Shown here: positions 24,607 to 36,480 of the stretch, one piece after another
Numbering within the stretch: the first letter of the stretch is position 1
Layout of the letters: each line of letters begins with the position of its first letter
NCBI RefSeq assembly: GCF_002443255.2
Contig: NW_019211457.1
Coordinates: 44,539,119-44,603,118 of the forward strand
Origin: Varroa destructor
Taxonomy: Eukaryota > Arthropoda > Arachnida > Mesostigmata > Varroidae
Direction: 5' to 3'
DNA length: 64,000 nucleotides
Translations under genes and position numbers: made by a program
The notes under the pieces: generated by a model
The model's database searches: none
What the model was told of the DNA's origin: nothing
The model's input: the letters and a program-made list of their open reading frames with translations, nothing else

Positions 24607-26086
24607 GGTACTAATTTGGTTGAGTGCAGCTGGATCAGTTAGTACGGTAAGCAGGCAAGACGCAAATGCCCTATGAATCGAAGTTTGTTCCCAAGACACG
24701 ACAGCTGGTCGATATCATTGAACGTAACAGACACTAGTGAGCTCCAAAAGGCAAACTCGGAACGAACACAAAGTTTACTAGTCAAGCAAACACTTGAGAC
24801 ATACAAAATGGGAAGAGTCGTAGCCAAATGCTGACTGCATTGTTACTTCACCAGACGTGTGCGTCAACTTGTGGCCCTATCCCGGAGCAAGCACTAAAAG
24901 TCATTCGGCTATTATTTCGAGTAGCGATGCTCAAGCAAGGACGCTGAAAGGGGTACACAATCAAGTACATATAACACCCGGTAAACAGTTTAAAAGCGCT
25001 TCGGAGAGATGGCTGGAGAAGCATCTGAAACATATGCTTACGTAACCTATTCAATGGCTATAATAGAAATAGCACCATTTATGCAATATCCTGTTAACTT
25101 GTATACCATGTTAACTTGATCAACTAGGCAGACTGGATCGAATTCTAGAATTGATTATAAGCTTTTTTCGATCATCGATACCAGCTTAACCTTCGTGAGG
25201 AAACATCAGCGCCGAAACTTTTATTAATGTTGTCCTAATTCTTAAGCCAACTTAGTACGGATCACATCGTGCATCCAAAGTAGGGGTCAAACACAGTGGA
25301 CACTCCCAGAGACCTAAAACCTTTGAGCAGTCGCCAGCATTAGCAATACAGGAAAGATATACCACAAATTTCAATACAGCACACGGTGTTATTGTTGCAC
25401 ACTTCATCCAGTGACGCTTTTATAATTTGAAATATAGAAGATCCCGAAGTTGACTAGAAAAAGTTTATCATGAATCAGCTTAAGTTACGTGTATCATGAT
25501 TCTTTTATCGGTTTTTCCGCACATCCGTTGAACCGGCAAACCGGCTATTGACAAAGGAGAAATATCCAATCTTCGGCAAAATCCACCTCTTGCTTAGCGG
25601 CAGTAGCTGAGTCAGTCGGCCTTTATCAGTTTTTTTCGCTTAGGTTTTGACCAAGCTACTATCAAGTACATCGTAGAAGATGAACCCTCTCAAAACTGTC
25701 CAGCCAAGCAAAAATGAGGTTTCAATGCTCTTCTATTTTATATATGTGAGCGCCCCATAGTGTTACGGTTCTCTGTCTTTTCTGCCCTCCTTTATCCATT
25801 AATATTTTACAAAGGAATCATTTTTGGGAAACAGTCACCCATGAGGTAACGACAGCTGGATAACTATCGCACGTCAATTCTAGCGACGCGGTGTAACGGA
25901 CTTGATCAGCAAAAAAATGGCAAATGAACCAGCGATTCTCAACTGATTTCTCACCTCACTGATGAGAACTCGAAAGATGTGAACCACTTGATGTCAGAGT
26001 CGTCTACACAAAGTCGACAGGACTATCAGAAGGAAAATCGTTGACGGACGGACCCATTGCCCCAAGACGAATAGTAGCAATATATA

Positions 26087-26165
26087 TAGGCTCTTCTCTC
26101 TCTCTCTCTTTGTATATATATATATAGTATAGTATATATATAAAGAAAGAGACAGAGAGAGGCTA
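26087..26165. repeat. Compound microsatellite forming a long imperfect hairpin
   Basis: The left half is (CT)n followed by (TA)n; the right half is (TA)n followed by an imperfect (GA)n, so the halves are near reverse complements. Starting from TAG at 26087-26089 pairing with CTA at 26063+100 (26163-26165), the arms are about 35-38 nt with several mismatches and bulges, and the turn is near 26126-26134. The flanking GTAGC at 26074-26078 and GCTAC at 26162-26166 are also complementary. It could be an inverted microsatellite or a foldback remnant. No gene is adjacent. Confidence 0.75.
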
Positions 26166-27293
26166 CAGTAAGGAGGTGCTAAGAATGCTGAGTAAGCAGA
26201 TTACGTTTTTGCTAAAACCTTGAAACCTTGTTCAAAAATGTATTAGGTAGATAGCTGCAGAGTCGGCAGAGTCAGAAAAGAAAGAATTTAGGTCGATACG
26301 ACTTTTGGAAAAAATCTTCTTATAAATGGATACGTCCCACATGTCCCCTTTTTTGTACCTGCTATTCTCTACTTAAAAATGTTCGTTGTTGCGTTAAGAA
26401 AATGACTTCTATGCTTGTCTTTTTGCCTAAATTTTTCTGTGTTTTTTTAATTTGAATTTGTGTGCATAAAGTGTATCGTAGTTTCCGTAAAACTTTTAAC
26501 TGCTCCGGTACTTTAAGGTATGGTTGGGCAGCGCACTACTGAGCAATAGTTCGCTGGAAGCGGCGTTCACTGAAAGAGCCTACTGCTGGAAACATTCATT
26601 TCATGGGGGAGTTCACTGAGGTCAGTTGGACCAAAGGTGATTTTCTTTATTTTAATATGCCTCTAGATAGCTAAGTACTGTGCAATACTCTATATTTAAT
26701 AGCGACACGCTAAAAAAGCGAAGGGTATAATTGTCAACGAGCTAGAAATTGCAATCTTTTCTACCTGTTAGCCATAAGCACCATTAGCAGCCCGATATTG
26801 CTAGATCGGCTGCCACTTAAAGTCCATAGACCCTCGTTCATATAAACTGGGTTATCTACTGCTTTCCCGGGCACGGACTAAACGTAAGCACTAAATAACA
26901 GTTAGCTAAAATGCAAAGATTACTATATTATAGAAAATTAGTGAATATTTTGGTTTGGTTATTCAAAGCCTTTGTTCATGGTTGTGTATTTTCCCAAACT
27001 ACGAATGAAACAAAACAATCAACTTGAGACAAAAAAGCTGCTGCAATAGGCCAGTGAAATTATTTCAATTCAGGCCATGATTCTGACTGCATTTATTTAC
27101 GATTATTTTTTAGTTACCACTTATATTTTTTTGGCTACGAATTTCATCTTCGATCCCACATACGTATAAGCCCTAGAGTCACACGACAAAAGCATTTAAA
27201 TCATTCAGGCACAAAAACACTTTACGGGGCAAGATTTTTCGAAGTTCTGCCATTTTTGTACGAGACAGCTCCAAGATGCCCAAAAAACTCCGT

Positions 27294-27303
27294 GGGGGGG
27301 GGG
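27294..27303 (+). repeat. G10 homopolymer
   Basis: Ten consecutive G residues, following CGT and preceding TCTTTC. It is a simple homopolymer, prone to length variation and sequencing error. Confidence 0.9.
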
Positions 27304-27557
27304 TCTTTCTGAACACTTTACATGCGCAATTTTTTTTCGAAATGCTATAAAGTTGCGCGACGTTCCGGTGTTCGGTAAATCAATTTTGAAAACTGCTGAC
27401 CAGAACGGCAGTGTTCAGGCATAAAAAGGCCGTACAAAAATATTGCTCATTGGATGTATCCGTCCGGCGTATCTCTCGCCTGTTATCTGTCGATACAAAA
27501 AAACATTTGCTCTAAAAGAGAAGAAGCTGGGTTCTGTGTAACACTGCCGTTTGGTTA

Positions 27558-27587
27558 CTGAACATTGTGTGCGTGTTTTTTTGTCAG
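27558..27587 (+). other. Splice-acceptor-like site
   Basis: A branch-like ACTGAAC is followed, about 25 nt later, by GTGTTTTTTTGTCAG ending at 27587. The combination resembles a metazoan 3' splice site. The next bases are GTGGCT, too weak as a donor to make this a recursive site. In the first frame the putative exon closes after about 22 codons, so no exon is called. Confidence 0.15.
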
Positions 27588-28320
27588 GTGGCTAGTTCTA
27601 CTAGGAGTACTTTTAGAGTAGAATCGAGTTTAAAACATTGCCACATGTGTCAGTAAAATTTCTCTAAGAGGTACACGTATCACCCTGTGAATATCTCAGT
27701 TACTCAAACGGTGCTAATAGAGTAAGTACTTCAACACGTAACTAGTAATCAAAAAAACCAATTTGTGCTGTTGCAATAATTAGTTCTATACTATAGACAC
27801 TTACGATTACTTATAATAGTATACTTGGTTGATTCTCTATAACTACGCGTATCAGCAGTAGCGGTATCGATGTCATCACAAAATCGAATGAATGGATTTT
27901 TAAAACTCACTTCTACCAAAAACTGCCTCCTGCTGCACTGTCTCTTTCTGCTACATGGCATTATGGGCCCTCCGCGTTTTCTGAAACGTACTTAAGTAAG
28001 CACGAGTTGAAGGATTCTTTCAGAGATATCATTGACATAGTATCATTGACGCTCGACGGGTCTCTCAGAAGCTTTACGGGACTACCGAATCAGAACGAAG
28101 TGCAAGGGCCGCGCGGAATGCTGCATTTAGCGTCCCTTCCGGTACTGTGTGGCATAGCCATGTGACTTTGCGATGGGTGACTGCTTGTTGAACGAGCGAA
28201 TCGGGAAGCTCTGCGGTATCGTGATCGTCGTTCCTCAGCTACCAGCCATTGCTGGTTTTAGCAAACATCTTGCCAAGTAGACGGCAACGACTTGACATCG
28301 TAAACGTTGTCTCCCTATAT

Positions 28321-28451
28321 CCCTAACGGCCAAACCTTCCATCTTTTTTTTGCAGACCCGGGCCCTCGCTCACTCTTCGGTTCTGCCAGCAGCGTGGCTG
28401 CAAAAGCAACAAACCGAACCCAAGAGCAGACATTTGCCAACCACGCAAGAA
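28321..28451 (+). other. Candidate 3' splice site and possible 96-nt internal exon
   Basis: The elements appear in the expected order: a branch-like CCTAAC at about 28322, a clean tract CCATCTTTTTTTTGCAG ending at 28355, then 28356-28451. A donor-like GTGAGG follows at 28452, although the exonic side (GAA) is a poor match. The 96-nt stretch is GC-rich, a multiple of three, and open in all three frames, so the frame cannot be chosen; none of the translations is recognised. The acceptor is one of the best by eye in the window. With a weak donor and no homology, the exon itself is speculative. Confidence 0.2.
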
Positions 28452-29080
28452 GTGAGGCTGGGTTAGGGGAACCGGGCTAGCTTCAAGAGTCTAACAGCAG
28501 CAGGCGTTTGCTTGTTCGAGATAGTTCAAATTCTTTAAACTCAAGTCGGCTAAGCCCTGCAGTAGTTGCTGGCGCTATTAGTTCGACGCCAGTCACCCTG
28601 CCAGTTAGGCTCTTGAAGGCAACTCAGTTCCCTCCCTGACCCATTCTTGCTCCTTGGTTGGTTTCTTGCTTGTATTACTTCAGCAAACGACCTTGTACCC
28701 TTCGAAAAAGGTACCTTTAAGCTTCGAGCAGCTGATTGCACATTGACCGGGCTCAACGACAAACATCACAGATGTCTTCTCCAGTCACTTTGATAGAATG
28801 AGGCCCACCAATGAGGGGTAAACGGTTCTCCCAGTGCGTTCTCCTCATCCCCTCTACTGTGCTCCTTCGAAAAAAGTTGTCATGAAAAGGAGCAAACTGA
28901 AAGTTAGGCGATTCAAACGACTTGCGCTCAACGTAGTGAGACGATACAGAGGTGAGAAATAATGAATGACGCAGGAAGCCGCTAGGTTAACAGCCTGGGC
29001 AGGTAACCTGGATGGTAGTACCGCCGGAGCGACGCGAGCGTCATAAGGCAGCATTCGACCTGCACATCGGCGCAAATTTT
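28452..29080. other. No gene seen beyond the possible exon
   Basis: Minus-strand frames at 28550-28762 and 28854-29075 are 70-73 codons with no recognisable domain. The region is moderately GC-rich. A donor-like CAG|GTAACC occurs near 29001 on the plus strand. Confidence 0.45.
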
Positions 29081-30440
29081 TTTCCGGTATTAGTCTCAGA
29101 AAAAATGCTATGAAGTGCTAATAACGCCCAAGGACGTATAAACGTTGCATAGGTACAGGGCTGGGCTGACAGACCCCACTTCACCCCGAAACTTTTAAGA
29201 CGGACATCGGTCAAGAACGAAAAACATGCCGGTATAGGTGTAAGATTACAAGGTATTATTGAATCTTCCTTAATGACGGATTAAATATCAGATATTAATG
29301 ACAGAGCAAACTTGGAAAGGCAAGAGGGTGCAATTTTTTGTAGAACTTTTTTTTATTATAATAAATAAAATGTCTCGAAAATACAAAGAAATCTAAGTTT
29401 GTCAGCATCTTGTTCCTTGTATTAATAGTATTCTTCGTCTCTTAGGGAATACATGCTTAAGACTCATGAAACGTTTTACCTAATGACGATATTCCATAGG
29501 AAATTTATTGAGACTATTGAGAGGTAGAGAAATTAGACTTATTACAATTCATTTACTCATAAGAATGTACAAGTTGAAGACACGTATTTTGTTAGTCCAT
29601 ATAGTTTGCGTGCAAAACAGTGAAATTACACAAACCAGACGTAAGACTATATGGGCTAGCGAATATTTCGTGTCGGCCATTTGGCAAAGCTAAAAGAAAA
29701 GGGCTTTTTCTTTCAGAATGGGTTGTAATTATAGCCAGAATAGATAATGCTTTAGTATTTTCTCTGTCAATTTATGCAGATGGAAAATTGTTATTTTTAT
29801 ACGATAAGGAGCTGTGCTGGACAGTGTGAAGCTATGTTTTCAATGATCCAAGTGCTGGCAAACCTTTGATTTGTATGTGATTTAGGAACTAAGGTCAACA
29901 TGTGCGCAACGCCATTTAATGACGACTTAATTGCACTGGGTTCTGTATAATTATCTTTTATTCTGGTACAAGTTACTATACATGGTGAATCCTTATCTAT
30001 GATAATCTTTCGTCTGAGCAATGTTGTTTTGTCTAGACAATGTAAGTCGATAAACGTTCTTTGAAAATCGACCACATGTAACAGATCTTGTTGACAACGG
30101 TGTATTAGTACAACAAATGCGAAAATACAATGCTTCAATTCAACCTTATATATGCCTAGTAAGTAGAGTTGTACTTTGAGCCCTACTTAATTTTTTCAAT
30201 TTCTCTATAAACTAAGCTTCGACGACATTCGGCTCCATATATATTCGTAGTTTAGTGGCTCACATAGCCTCACTGCATTTTGGCACGTCAAGGTCTCGGG
30301 TGATCTTGTAATATAAATCAGTACCGTTACTTCTATAAAAGTAGCTTTGGAACAGGTGAAATTTTTCTTTCTTTATGGTCTACCCGTACCATGCAAAAAA
30401 CGGAGTAGCTTATGTAGCCTCTGTGTCCTACAACTTTGCT

Positions 30441-30464
30441 ATATATATATATATATATGTGTGT
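30441..30464. repeat. (AT)9(GT)3 compound microsatellite
   Basis: Nine AT units pass directly into three GT units. It is a typical compound dinucleotide repeat, with no coding context. Confidence 0.9.
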
Positions 30465-31096
30465 GCATTTAATATTTAAGACGCAACTACTAAGCTATTT
30501 CCAATAGACACCTGCCGCTAAATGAACACGATCAAGCTCGATTTAAAGTTACATAATTGTTTGAAAGTTACTCCTATGAGCAGACAAAAACCGCTGCATA
30601 TGTACTCTAAAATGCTCTACCTAAGGAAAAGAGGTCATTCGCGTTTGAGAAGGGCATTGGGAGCAAACCCGGACGCCCGCTCTACGGACAGTCTTAATAA
30701 AGCAGACGCTCGGCCTTCCAGCGACGGGCAAAGCAACGGCTAAATCCAGATGAGCCGTTGCCAATCGGTGAGCTTTATCGCCCAGACGGAGTGCTGTGAT
30801 CAGCATTGTGAAATGGCCCCGTTTTTAAATGACTGTAGAAATAACAAGCTTTTTAACGTTCGTTCAAATGCCAGCCAATCAGCTCCAGTGACATTGTGTT
30901 CGATATTAGACATTGTCATGAAATAATTTATCGTACATGAAAAAAATTATGTCGCCGTACAGCGGGCAAGGTCCTGTTGGCGTTGCTCTCGAAGGGGCAC
31001 GATGTCAAATGAATGATACGTAGGTTATCTACTGCTTCTACTACCAATATTATAAATTGCCGAACGAGCTTTAATTGCTGGTACCTGCAGCGAGTC

Positions 31097-31129
31097 TTCC
31101 GACTATGTATGAAAAATACGTAGTCGGAA
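31097..31129. repeat. 14-bp hairpin with 5-nt loop
   Basis: Arm 31097-31110 (TTCCGACTATGTAT) pairs with 31116-31129 (ATACGTAGTCGGAA) across the loop GAAAA. All positions are Watson-Crick except one T:G wobble. It is the tightest long hairpin I found. An A-rich tract follows the right arm. It lies far from any supported gene, so it could be a structured non-coding RNA stem, a tiny foldback element or chance. Confidence 0.75.
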
Positions 31130-31268
31130 AAAGAAGAACATAGTTTGACACGAAACCTTTTTCAACCATCTCATTACGGGTCGTTGATACAGTTCCTTCT
31201 CTTTGCTGCTATCTTTACTAGCTAATAATGATCGTCGTAGCAAGCTTATTCTCCAGCATCGAATGGTA

Positions 31269-31286
31269 AGCAGCAGCAGCAGCAGC
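31269..31286. repeat. (AGC)6 microsatellite
   Basis: Six uninterrupted AGC units. On the minus strand it falls in a 74-codon frame (31103-31327) where it encodes a short leucine run; that frame is otherwise unrecognised, so the repeat is treated as non-coding. Confidence 0.9.
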
Positions 31287-32152
31287 TTCTTTTCGTCCTT
31301 TAAAAATGACTTGTAGAATAATAACAACTAATAACATGTATTTATACGTTTTTTTCTATTCGTTCTAATGTAATACATCGGTAACTTCCTATGCATGGAC
31401 GCCAATCTGGGCTGATTGACACACAGTGATTATCGTTTACCCGTTTCCATCTGTAGCAGCTCGTTATTGTCTTCTAATAATGCGAAAACGACATGTTACA
31501 ATTTGCTATTAATCGGTCGACATGCAATTCATTGTTGCCGCCATGCGTTTCCCCACACTCTCCGACGCTTGGCCTTAGTCATATAGTCGTTCTGCAATAG
31601 GCCATCTATAAAGCCTGACAAATGAAATATCTGTCGCAGCCAGCAAAAGCCATAATGTTCTTGGTGTTTTTGCAAAGTTTCTGTTTGGAGACAATCATTC
31701 CATTACTTTACATGGGTACACGTGTAATGCAATGCATACACGAAGCTAAAGGTAAAAAAGGAAGAGACAATGATTGAATAAAGAAAAAAAAAAAAGAAAG
31801 ACGAACAACCATCGGTAGACAGTGGTAAGGAGCCGGGCGTCCTCATCCTGGAGAGGACAATAGCCTTCCTTAAATGCCTCTATTGGCCCTTGCGACGCTA
31901 GCGAAGCTTCCCAATGGAACGAAAAGTAAAGAAAAATACTTTAGTCCATTTTCGTTGCTTAAACATCTGATGTGTCTAGGGTAGAAGCAGCGACTTAAAT
32001 TATCCTTCTGCTTTCGCTGTCGGACTCGGCTATAATTGTTCATTATCATCAAATTATGGTTATTTACCCGAGAGCGGCCGAGATTTCGGATCCGGCTAGC
32101 TACAGTTTGCATGTCCAGTTAAGTGTATCGTTAGAGAAAAAACCAGCAAGTT

Positions 32153-32161
32153 AAAAAAGAA

Positions 32162-32206
<45 letters not shown>
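32153..32206. repeat. A-rich tract followed by (TA)18
   Basis: An A-rich run interrupted by one G (32153-32170) leads into 18 uninterrupted TA units (32171-32206). It is the longest microsatellite in the window. A poly(A) followed by an AT repeat can mark the 3' end of a retroposed element, but no element body is recognisable upstream and no target-site duplication was found by eye. Confidence 0.9.
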
Positions 32207-32208
<2 letters not shown>

Positions 32209-35200
32209 AAAAGGCAGCAACTTATTTGGTAGTTTGGTTACTGTTTTCCTTCGATTAAGCGGAACTGGTGTGTTAGTCGCGTGTTCGCCCTTTGGTACGC
32301 CGGATGAGCTGTAGAAGGACGGCAGGAGTCAATATTTTAGCGAGTTCTCCTTTTGGTTGGCAGGCGTTCTGCTGTCACTCGCCGTCAGGTTAGCGGGTCC
32401 ACTGTTGCATTTGATGGCTGTTATATGCCAAAGACGAGAATGCAACTCCAGCTGCTTAGCCGGTCTATTAATATGCACCAGATATGGGACAGGTGCAGTC
32501 GTCGTCTCGAGAAGACCTAGATCATTGATGAACAGAGTGCCACGCACACGGCCACTGACAAGAACGCACTGGCAGCAAGGAAGATGACTCTAGGAAAGGA
32601 ATGCGAAGATATGGTTCTGTCGATACCGCGTAGGTTTTCTTCGATGCCAAATTTTCGAGCTACCTGACAGTAGAGCCTGACTCCTACTAGGACAAAAGGT
32701 AACAAGTACAGAATGTCCAGTAGATACAGAATGCTACTATCGTAACTGATTATGAAAAGTAAGTTGTGAGAGGTCATTTTTAAAGGTTTAAGGTTAAATT
32801 TAAAAATTTCGTGGGTAAACGGAATAGACTACCCTACGGATGATGTTATCTAAACGTATCGTCACATAATGTCAATGCACCGCACACGGAAACCATTAAA
32901 TATGATGTTCTTCTGCACTTACTGCACCTTAACGGTTTCGTCTAGCATAGACGTTAATCGTGCACTATAGGCCATGTCCATATCTTCCTCAAGAATAGCT
33001 AGCTGTCGCTGTAAATAAATGCCCTCTTTGCGTAGTACTCCCACTTCCGCTCGTAACGCCACTATGCTACTTGCCCTCCAGCGAGGATGGGGTATTACAG
33101 CTTTCTGTCCACAAACCGCACTTCAGCGTATCGTGAAGGGATGGACCGCCTGCAGTGGGCGGCTTCGGGTAAGCCGATCCGCCCAGACTAGCAAGTGTTT
33201 CTGCTAGCGCTTTTCCTGGCTGCTGGCAGTACTTCATGTTAAGACTGTCTGACCTTTTTGGCTCTTTCGATAAGGGCCTCCCATCTGCGGGCAATGGCAC
33301 GAAATATGAGGGCGGGCGAGTAGTCATTTCGGATTAGCAGGGAGCTTGTCTTTTACTATGATCTTCGGTCGTTGAACGATTTAAAGGTTGTTTCTGTGAG
33401 GCTTCAAGGAGATGACACTTCGGCTACTTCGAATCGATCGCTTGTCTATTCGCTCTATAGCTCCTTGCCCCTGTGCGACTAACCGATTGAGAAACCCGAC
33501 AAAATAATGGCTATATCGAAGAAAGGAAAACGATGACATCGAGTTATTTGTCAAGTGATTCTAGTAAGCTGGTATCTGTCGCGACAGAGTCGGACGACAG
33601 GAACGTTGTCCGTTGATGAGCGATCATGTCGCCCCCATAAAGGCGGCTCATTTACCACGTGGCGGCTCGCGCGCGAAATTAGGTAGTTATTTTTCTTCGT
33701 GTTCCTATGAAGAACTTCATCTTTAAACGTTAACGCTATTGTCTAAATTCTGTTAAAATGGCACAATGAGCAAAGTTATTTTCTAGGTGCTGGAACAGAT
33801 GGCTAAGGCATAAGTGTCTTAGAGCGAAAAAACAAATATTATATACCGTAACAACCGTACGCTATCATGGAACGTTTGTGCTCGATTATTCCCGTCTTTA
33901 GCTTTTTGTTATGGTGTCCTTGATCAATTTGCTACATTGTTCTGCAGTGGCAATTTAGGACGATAATTCCACCATCAACCACGGACAGCATCCACAGGCT
34001 TGTAAAGTACTTTTAGACTTTGTTCCTTCTCTTTAGCACGTTGTTATTTCATTGGTTTCCCTTAGAGATGCTTAGTAATTCCGTCTGCTAAAAATATCAA
34101 ATTTAAGGAAGTCAGGCTTTTCGCCGGCTCCCTTTTCTCAATTTTGTTTGCGCTGCTGCCGCTCTGCTTATAGCATGCGGCAGATGATCGCTGTTGGTCT
34201 TTTCAAGTACGGTAAATAGGCGGGTGGCAGAAAGGTCGCAAGTTCTGCATCGGACTCGTGTCGAAGTCCGACCGGCGGCGTGCTGTATCTCTGTCCTTCT
34301 CCTGCGATAGCGGCTAGCGGCGGTTTAAAGCGCCCCTTGAAAAGGCCTACGCGATGAGCCGAGATTACCGATTCACGATCTAAACCACAACGGCTACTAG
34401 AGTACGGAAAACTGAAAGCATTAAAGGCTCGCACATCGAATGCGCTGAGTAGCGAAAAAAAAAGTCGAAAATGACATTGTAACTGTATTTGCATTGCATT
34501 ACTCATATAAGTGAAGCAAAGAGCAGTCTTGCTCGACGAGTTCAAGAGACGTAGCACGTGGATCCAAACCACTAAGGAAAAAGAGCAACGGTTTGCCGAG
34601 TGGTTCGGGCAGCAATCAGCAAGCCCTACTAAGCCTACAAGACTCCTTGAATCTGTACTATGGTTGAAGATATAAAGAGGAGACTACAAGTACGGGCCTA
34701 GTAAATGCCATCAGACGCTATTCGACCGGAAAACAGCAGTTCAGCGTACCAGGGAAAGCTGACGAAGGCGGCAGCGTATCGTCAGTATCTTGAACGTTCG
34801 TTAGGAAAAAGACTCGTGCTGCAACAGGATGGGACTAGTATACCGCCGCTCCTTTCCATCGATCTATGCATAACGTGGGAAAATTGCACATTTATTTTAA
34901 GTCAAGTTCGCCAATAAATTGTGAGAGCGTAAAGGATAACGCAGACAGACAGCCAGCCACACAGAGAAGCCTTGATAGGAATGACAATTGTTGGAAATGC
35001 AGACGAACTAGAGAGTCACAGGAACCGCGACGCAGCGACAAAAGAAAAATGAAAATATGCAGTATTCCCCTTTAGCGGGCGTTCCTTGATTTCTATCTTC
35101 GAGACGTCCGCCTTTTTTAGCGCTGTTCAAATTTGGCCGGCACGAAGCACCGTTAAAGGATTGCCAAGGGAACTAACTGTACATCGGGTGTCGATCACCG

Positions 35201-36013
35201 ACAAGAGGCGTATCGGTAGCGAAGAAGGACAATTATCAAGGTACTACTGCATTTGCAGACAGAAAACGACAACAGTGGTCCCGATGGTGATATTATTGAT
35301 ATTCTCTATATGACATTAGGGCATTATTGAGATAATAGGTATTTATAGCTTTTCTTACAACAGACACTAGAGTGCCTTAAGTAGAATACAAAGGATAATA
35401 ACTGATGCTGATAGTATGCCTTATGTTGATTAGCTATTATAATAATCAACGACTATAAAGTCCTTAGATTTTCTTAGACAAGAGTCAGCACGATGACATG
35501 TAGAATGCACGAGGATACATACACTGCACGCTGTTACTGAGTACAACACTTCATTTCTCCTTATTGCCATATAACAGTGAGAAAACATTTGCTAACGAAT
35601 ATCACATGACAATAAGGAAGACCGTCGATGGACGATTGTATTGGAAATCTTTATTATGTTTTATTTTAATAAATAGACGCATTGTATAGCAGTTGTTTTT
35701 CCGTTCGTGCCAACACGAGCGCCAATCACACGCAAGCAAATAGAATCCCATCCCGAGAAGAAACCCACAATTGACTTAAGGCAGTTTGTTAGTTGTCCGT
35801 TGTAGATATGATACTTGTTGAAGCTTTGATCGTGTAACATTAAATCGTAGCATTTTTCACTGTTATATTCCGATGGTAGAACGTTCTTAAACCACTTACT
35901 ATATGAGGAGATATATTTTCGGCCGTAACTGTGATAGTCGCATCTGAAACTCTCATGTGATTGTTGGGCTTCGTCTACTTGGGCCTATGCGATGTTCGGG
36001 CACCCATATTTGA

Positions 36014-36472
36014 ATGAAACGTATTTCGAATTTTGAGACTTCGATTTTTTCGAAATACGTACGTATGGCGCCAGCAATTCGTTTCTTAACTATCCTATTT
36101 TCCTTCATCAAGTGTCTTGTTCTTATAGTCAAACATGTCCCTTTTGGAGAATTTTCTTTGGACACGGTCAAGCGTAATTACTTCCTCACCAAAAACGCTG
36201 CCATGATTACTTTGGTCACGCCGCCAGGGGAAAGTTCGTCGACCACTTGCGTTAGCTTCCTCTCCATTCTCGATCATTCCATGGCTATCTTGCATCGACT
36301 GTTCGGCTCACACGAGTCGAGTAATACACGTTCGAAAGTTCCTTCTAACTCTAGCTACTCTACATCGCTCGATGCATCTATATTCTTACTTGCATTCAGT
36401 TTAACTTTAGAGGCCTCTACCGTAGTGGCCTCGTTTTCTCGAGTGTTCGTACGAGACTTGCATACATCATAA
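36014..36472 (+). other. Longest ATG-initiated open frame, probably chance
   Basis: The frame runs 152 codons from an ATG to TAA, with hydrophobic residues in the first third and a serine-rich second half. I recognise no domain, and the start has no evident initiation context. One or two ATG frames of this length are expected in 64 kb by chance, by a simple stop-frequency estimate. Its 5' end contains a 12-bp inverted repeat. Minus-strand frames overlap it (35953-36171 and 36095-36295), and one of them carries a weak retroelement-like motif, which argues further against this being a real plus-strand gene. Confidence 0.08.
36019..36066. repeat. 12-bp perfect inverted repeat plus adjacent 12-bp palindrome
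   Basis: Arms 36019-36030 (ACGTATTTCGAA) and 36049-36060 are exact reverse complements with an 18-nt loop. The right arm overlaps a perfect palindrome ATACGTACGTAT at 36055-36066. By simple estimate a 12-bp perfect repeat at this spacing is uncommon in 64 kb but not excluded. Confidence 0.7.
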
Positions 36473-36480
36473 TATACTCA

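Larger units (their letters stand above)
21301..26040. other. No gene seen
   Basis: Open frames are all at or below about 100 codons and give no recognisable domain. Short simple repeats are a TAG-type trinucleotide tract with a 12-bp palindrome near 23120-23153 and an (AT)8 run at 24591-24606. The plus-strand frame at 24131-24421 starts at GTG and encodes a basic, tryptophan-containing sequence that I do not recognise. Confidence 0.5.
26166..28320. other. No gene seen; T-rich patches and a G10 run
   Basis: T-rich DNA spans roughly 26330-26470, and a G10 run sits at 27294-27303. An acceptor-like tract with a TACTGAAC branch-like sequence ends at 27587, but the frames beyond it close within about 23 codons. 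No open frame longer than 60 codons with an acceptable start occurs across about 25.1-28.5 kb, the emptiest part of the window. Confidence 0.55.
29081..32230. other. AT-rich stretch with several microsatellites, no gene seen
   Basis: This interval holds (AT)9(GT)3 at 30441-30464, (AGC)6 at 31269-31286, an A12 run at 31784-31795, and the (TA)18 array at 32171-32206, together with a strong 14-bp hairpin at 31097-31129. The longest open frame, 29797-30138 on the minus strand, is about 113 codons and unrecognised. Confidence 0.55.
32231..36480. other. No supported gene; ends with a 152-codon ATG frame
   Basis: Open frames at 32357-32587, 34168-34572 (minus, 134 codons) and 36014-36472 have no recognisable domain. 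The sequence from 35320 to 35900 is AT-rich and without open frames. A perfect 12-bp inverted repeat and a 12-bp palindrome lie at 36019-36066. Minus-strand translations between 36140 and 36464 show two very short reverse-transcriptase-like strings, considered under findings. Confidence 0.45.

Noticed and set aside
32153..32206. Poly(A) plus (TA)18 as the 3' tail of a retroposed element
   Set aside because: No element body upstream and no target-site duplication could be seen; a simple microsatellite suffices.
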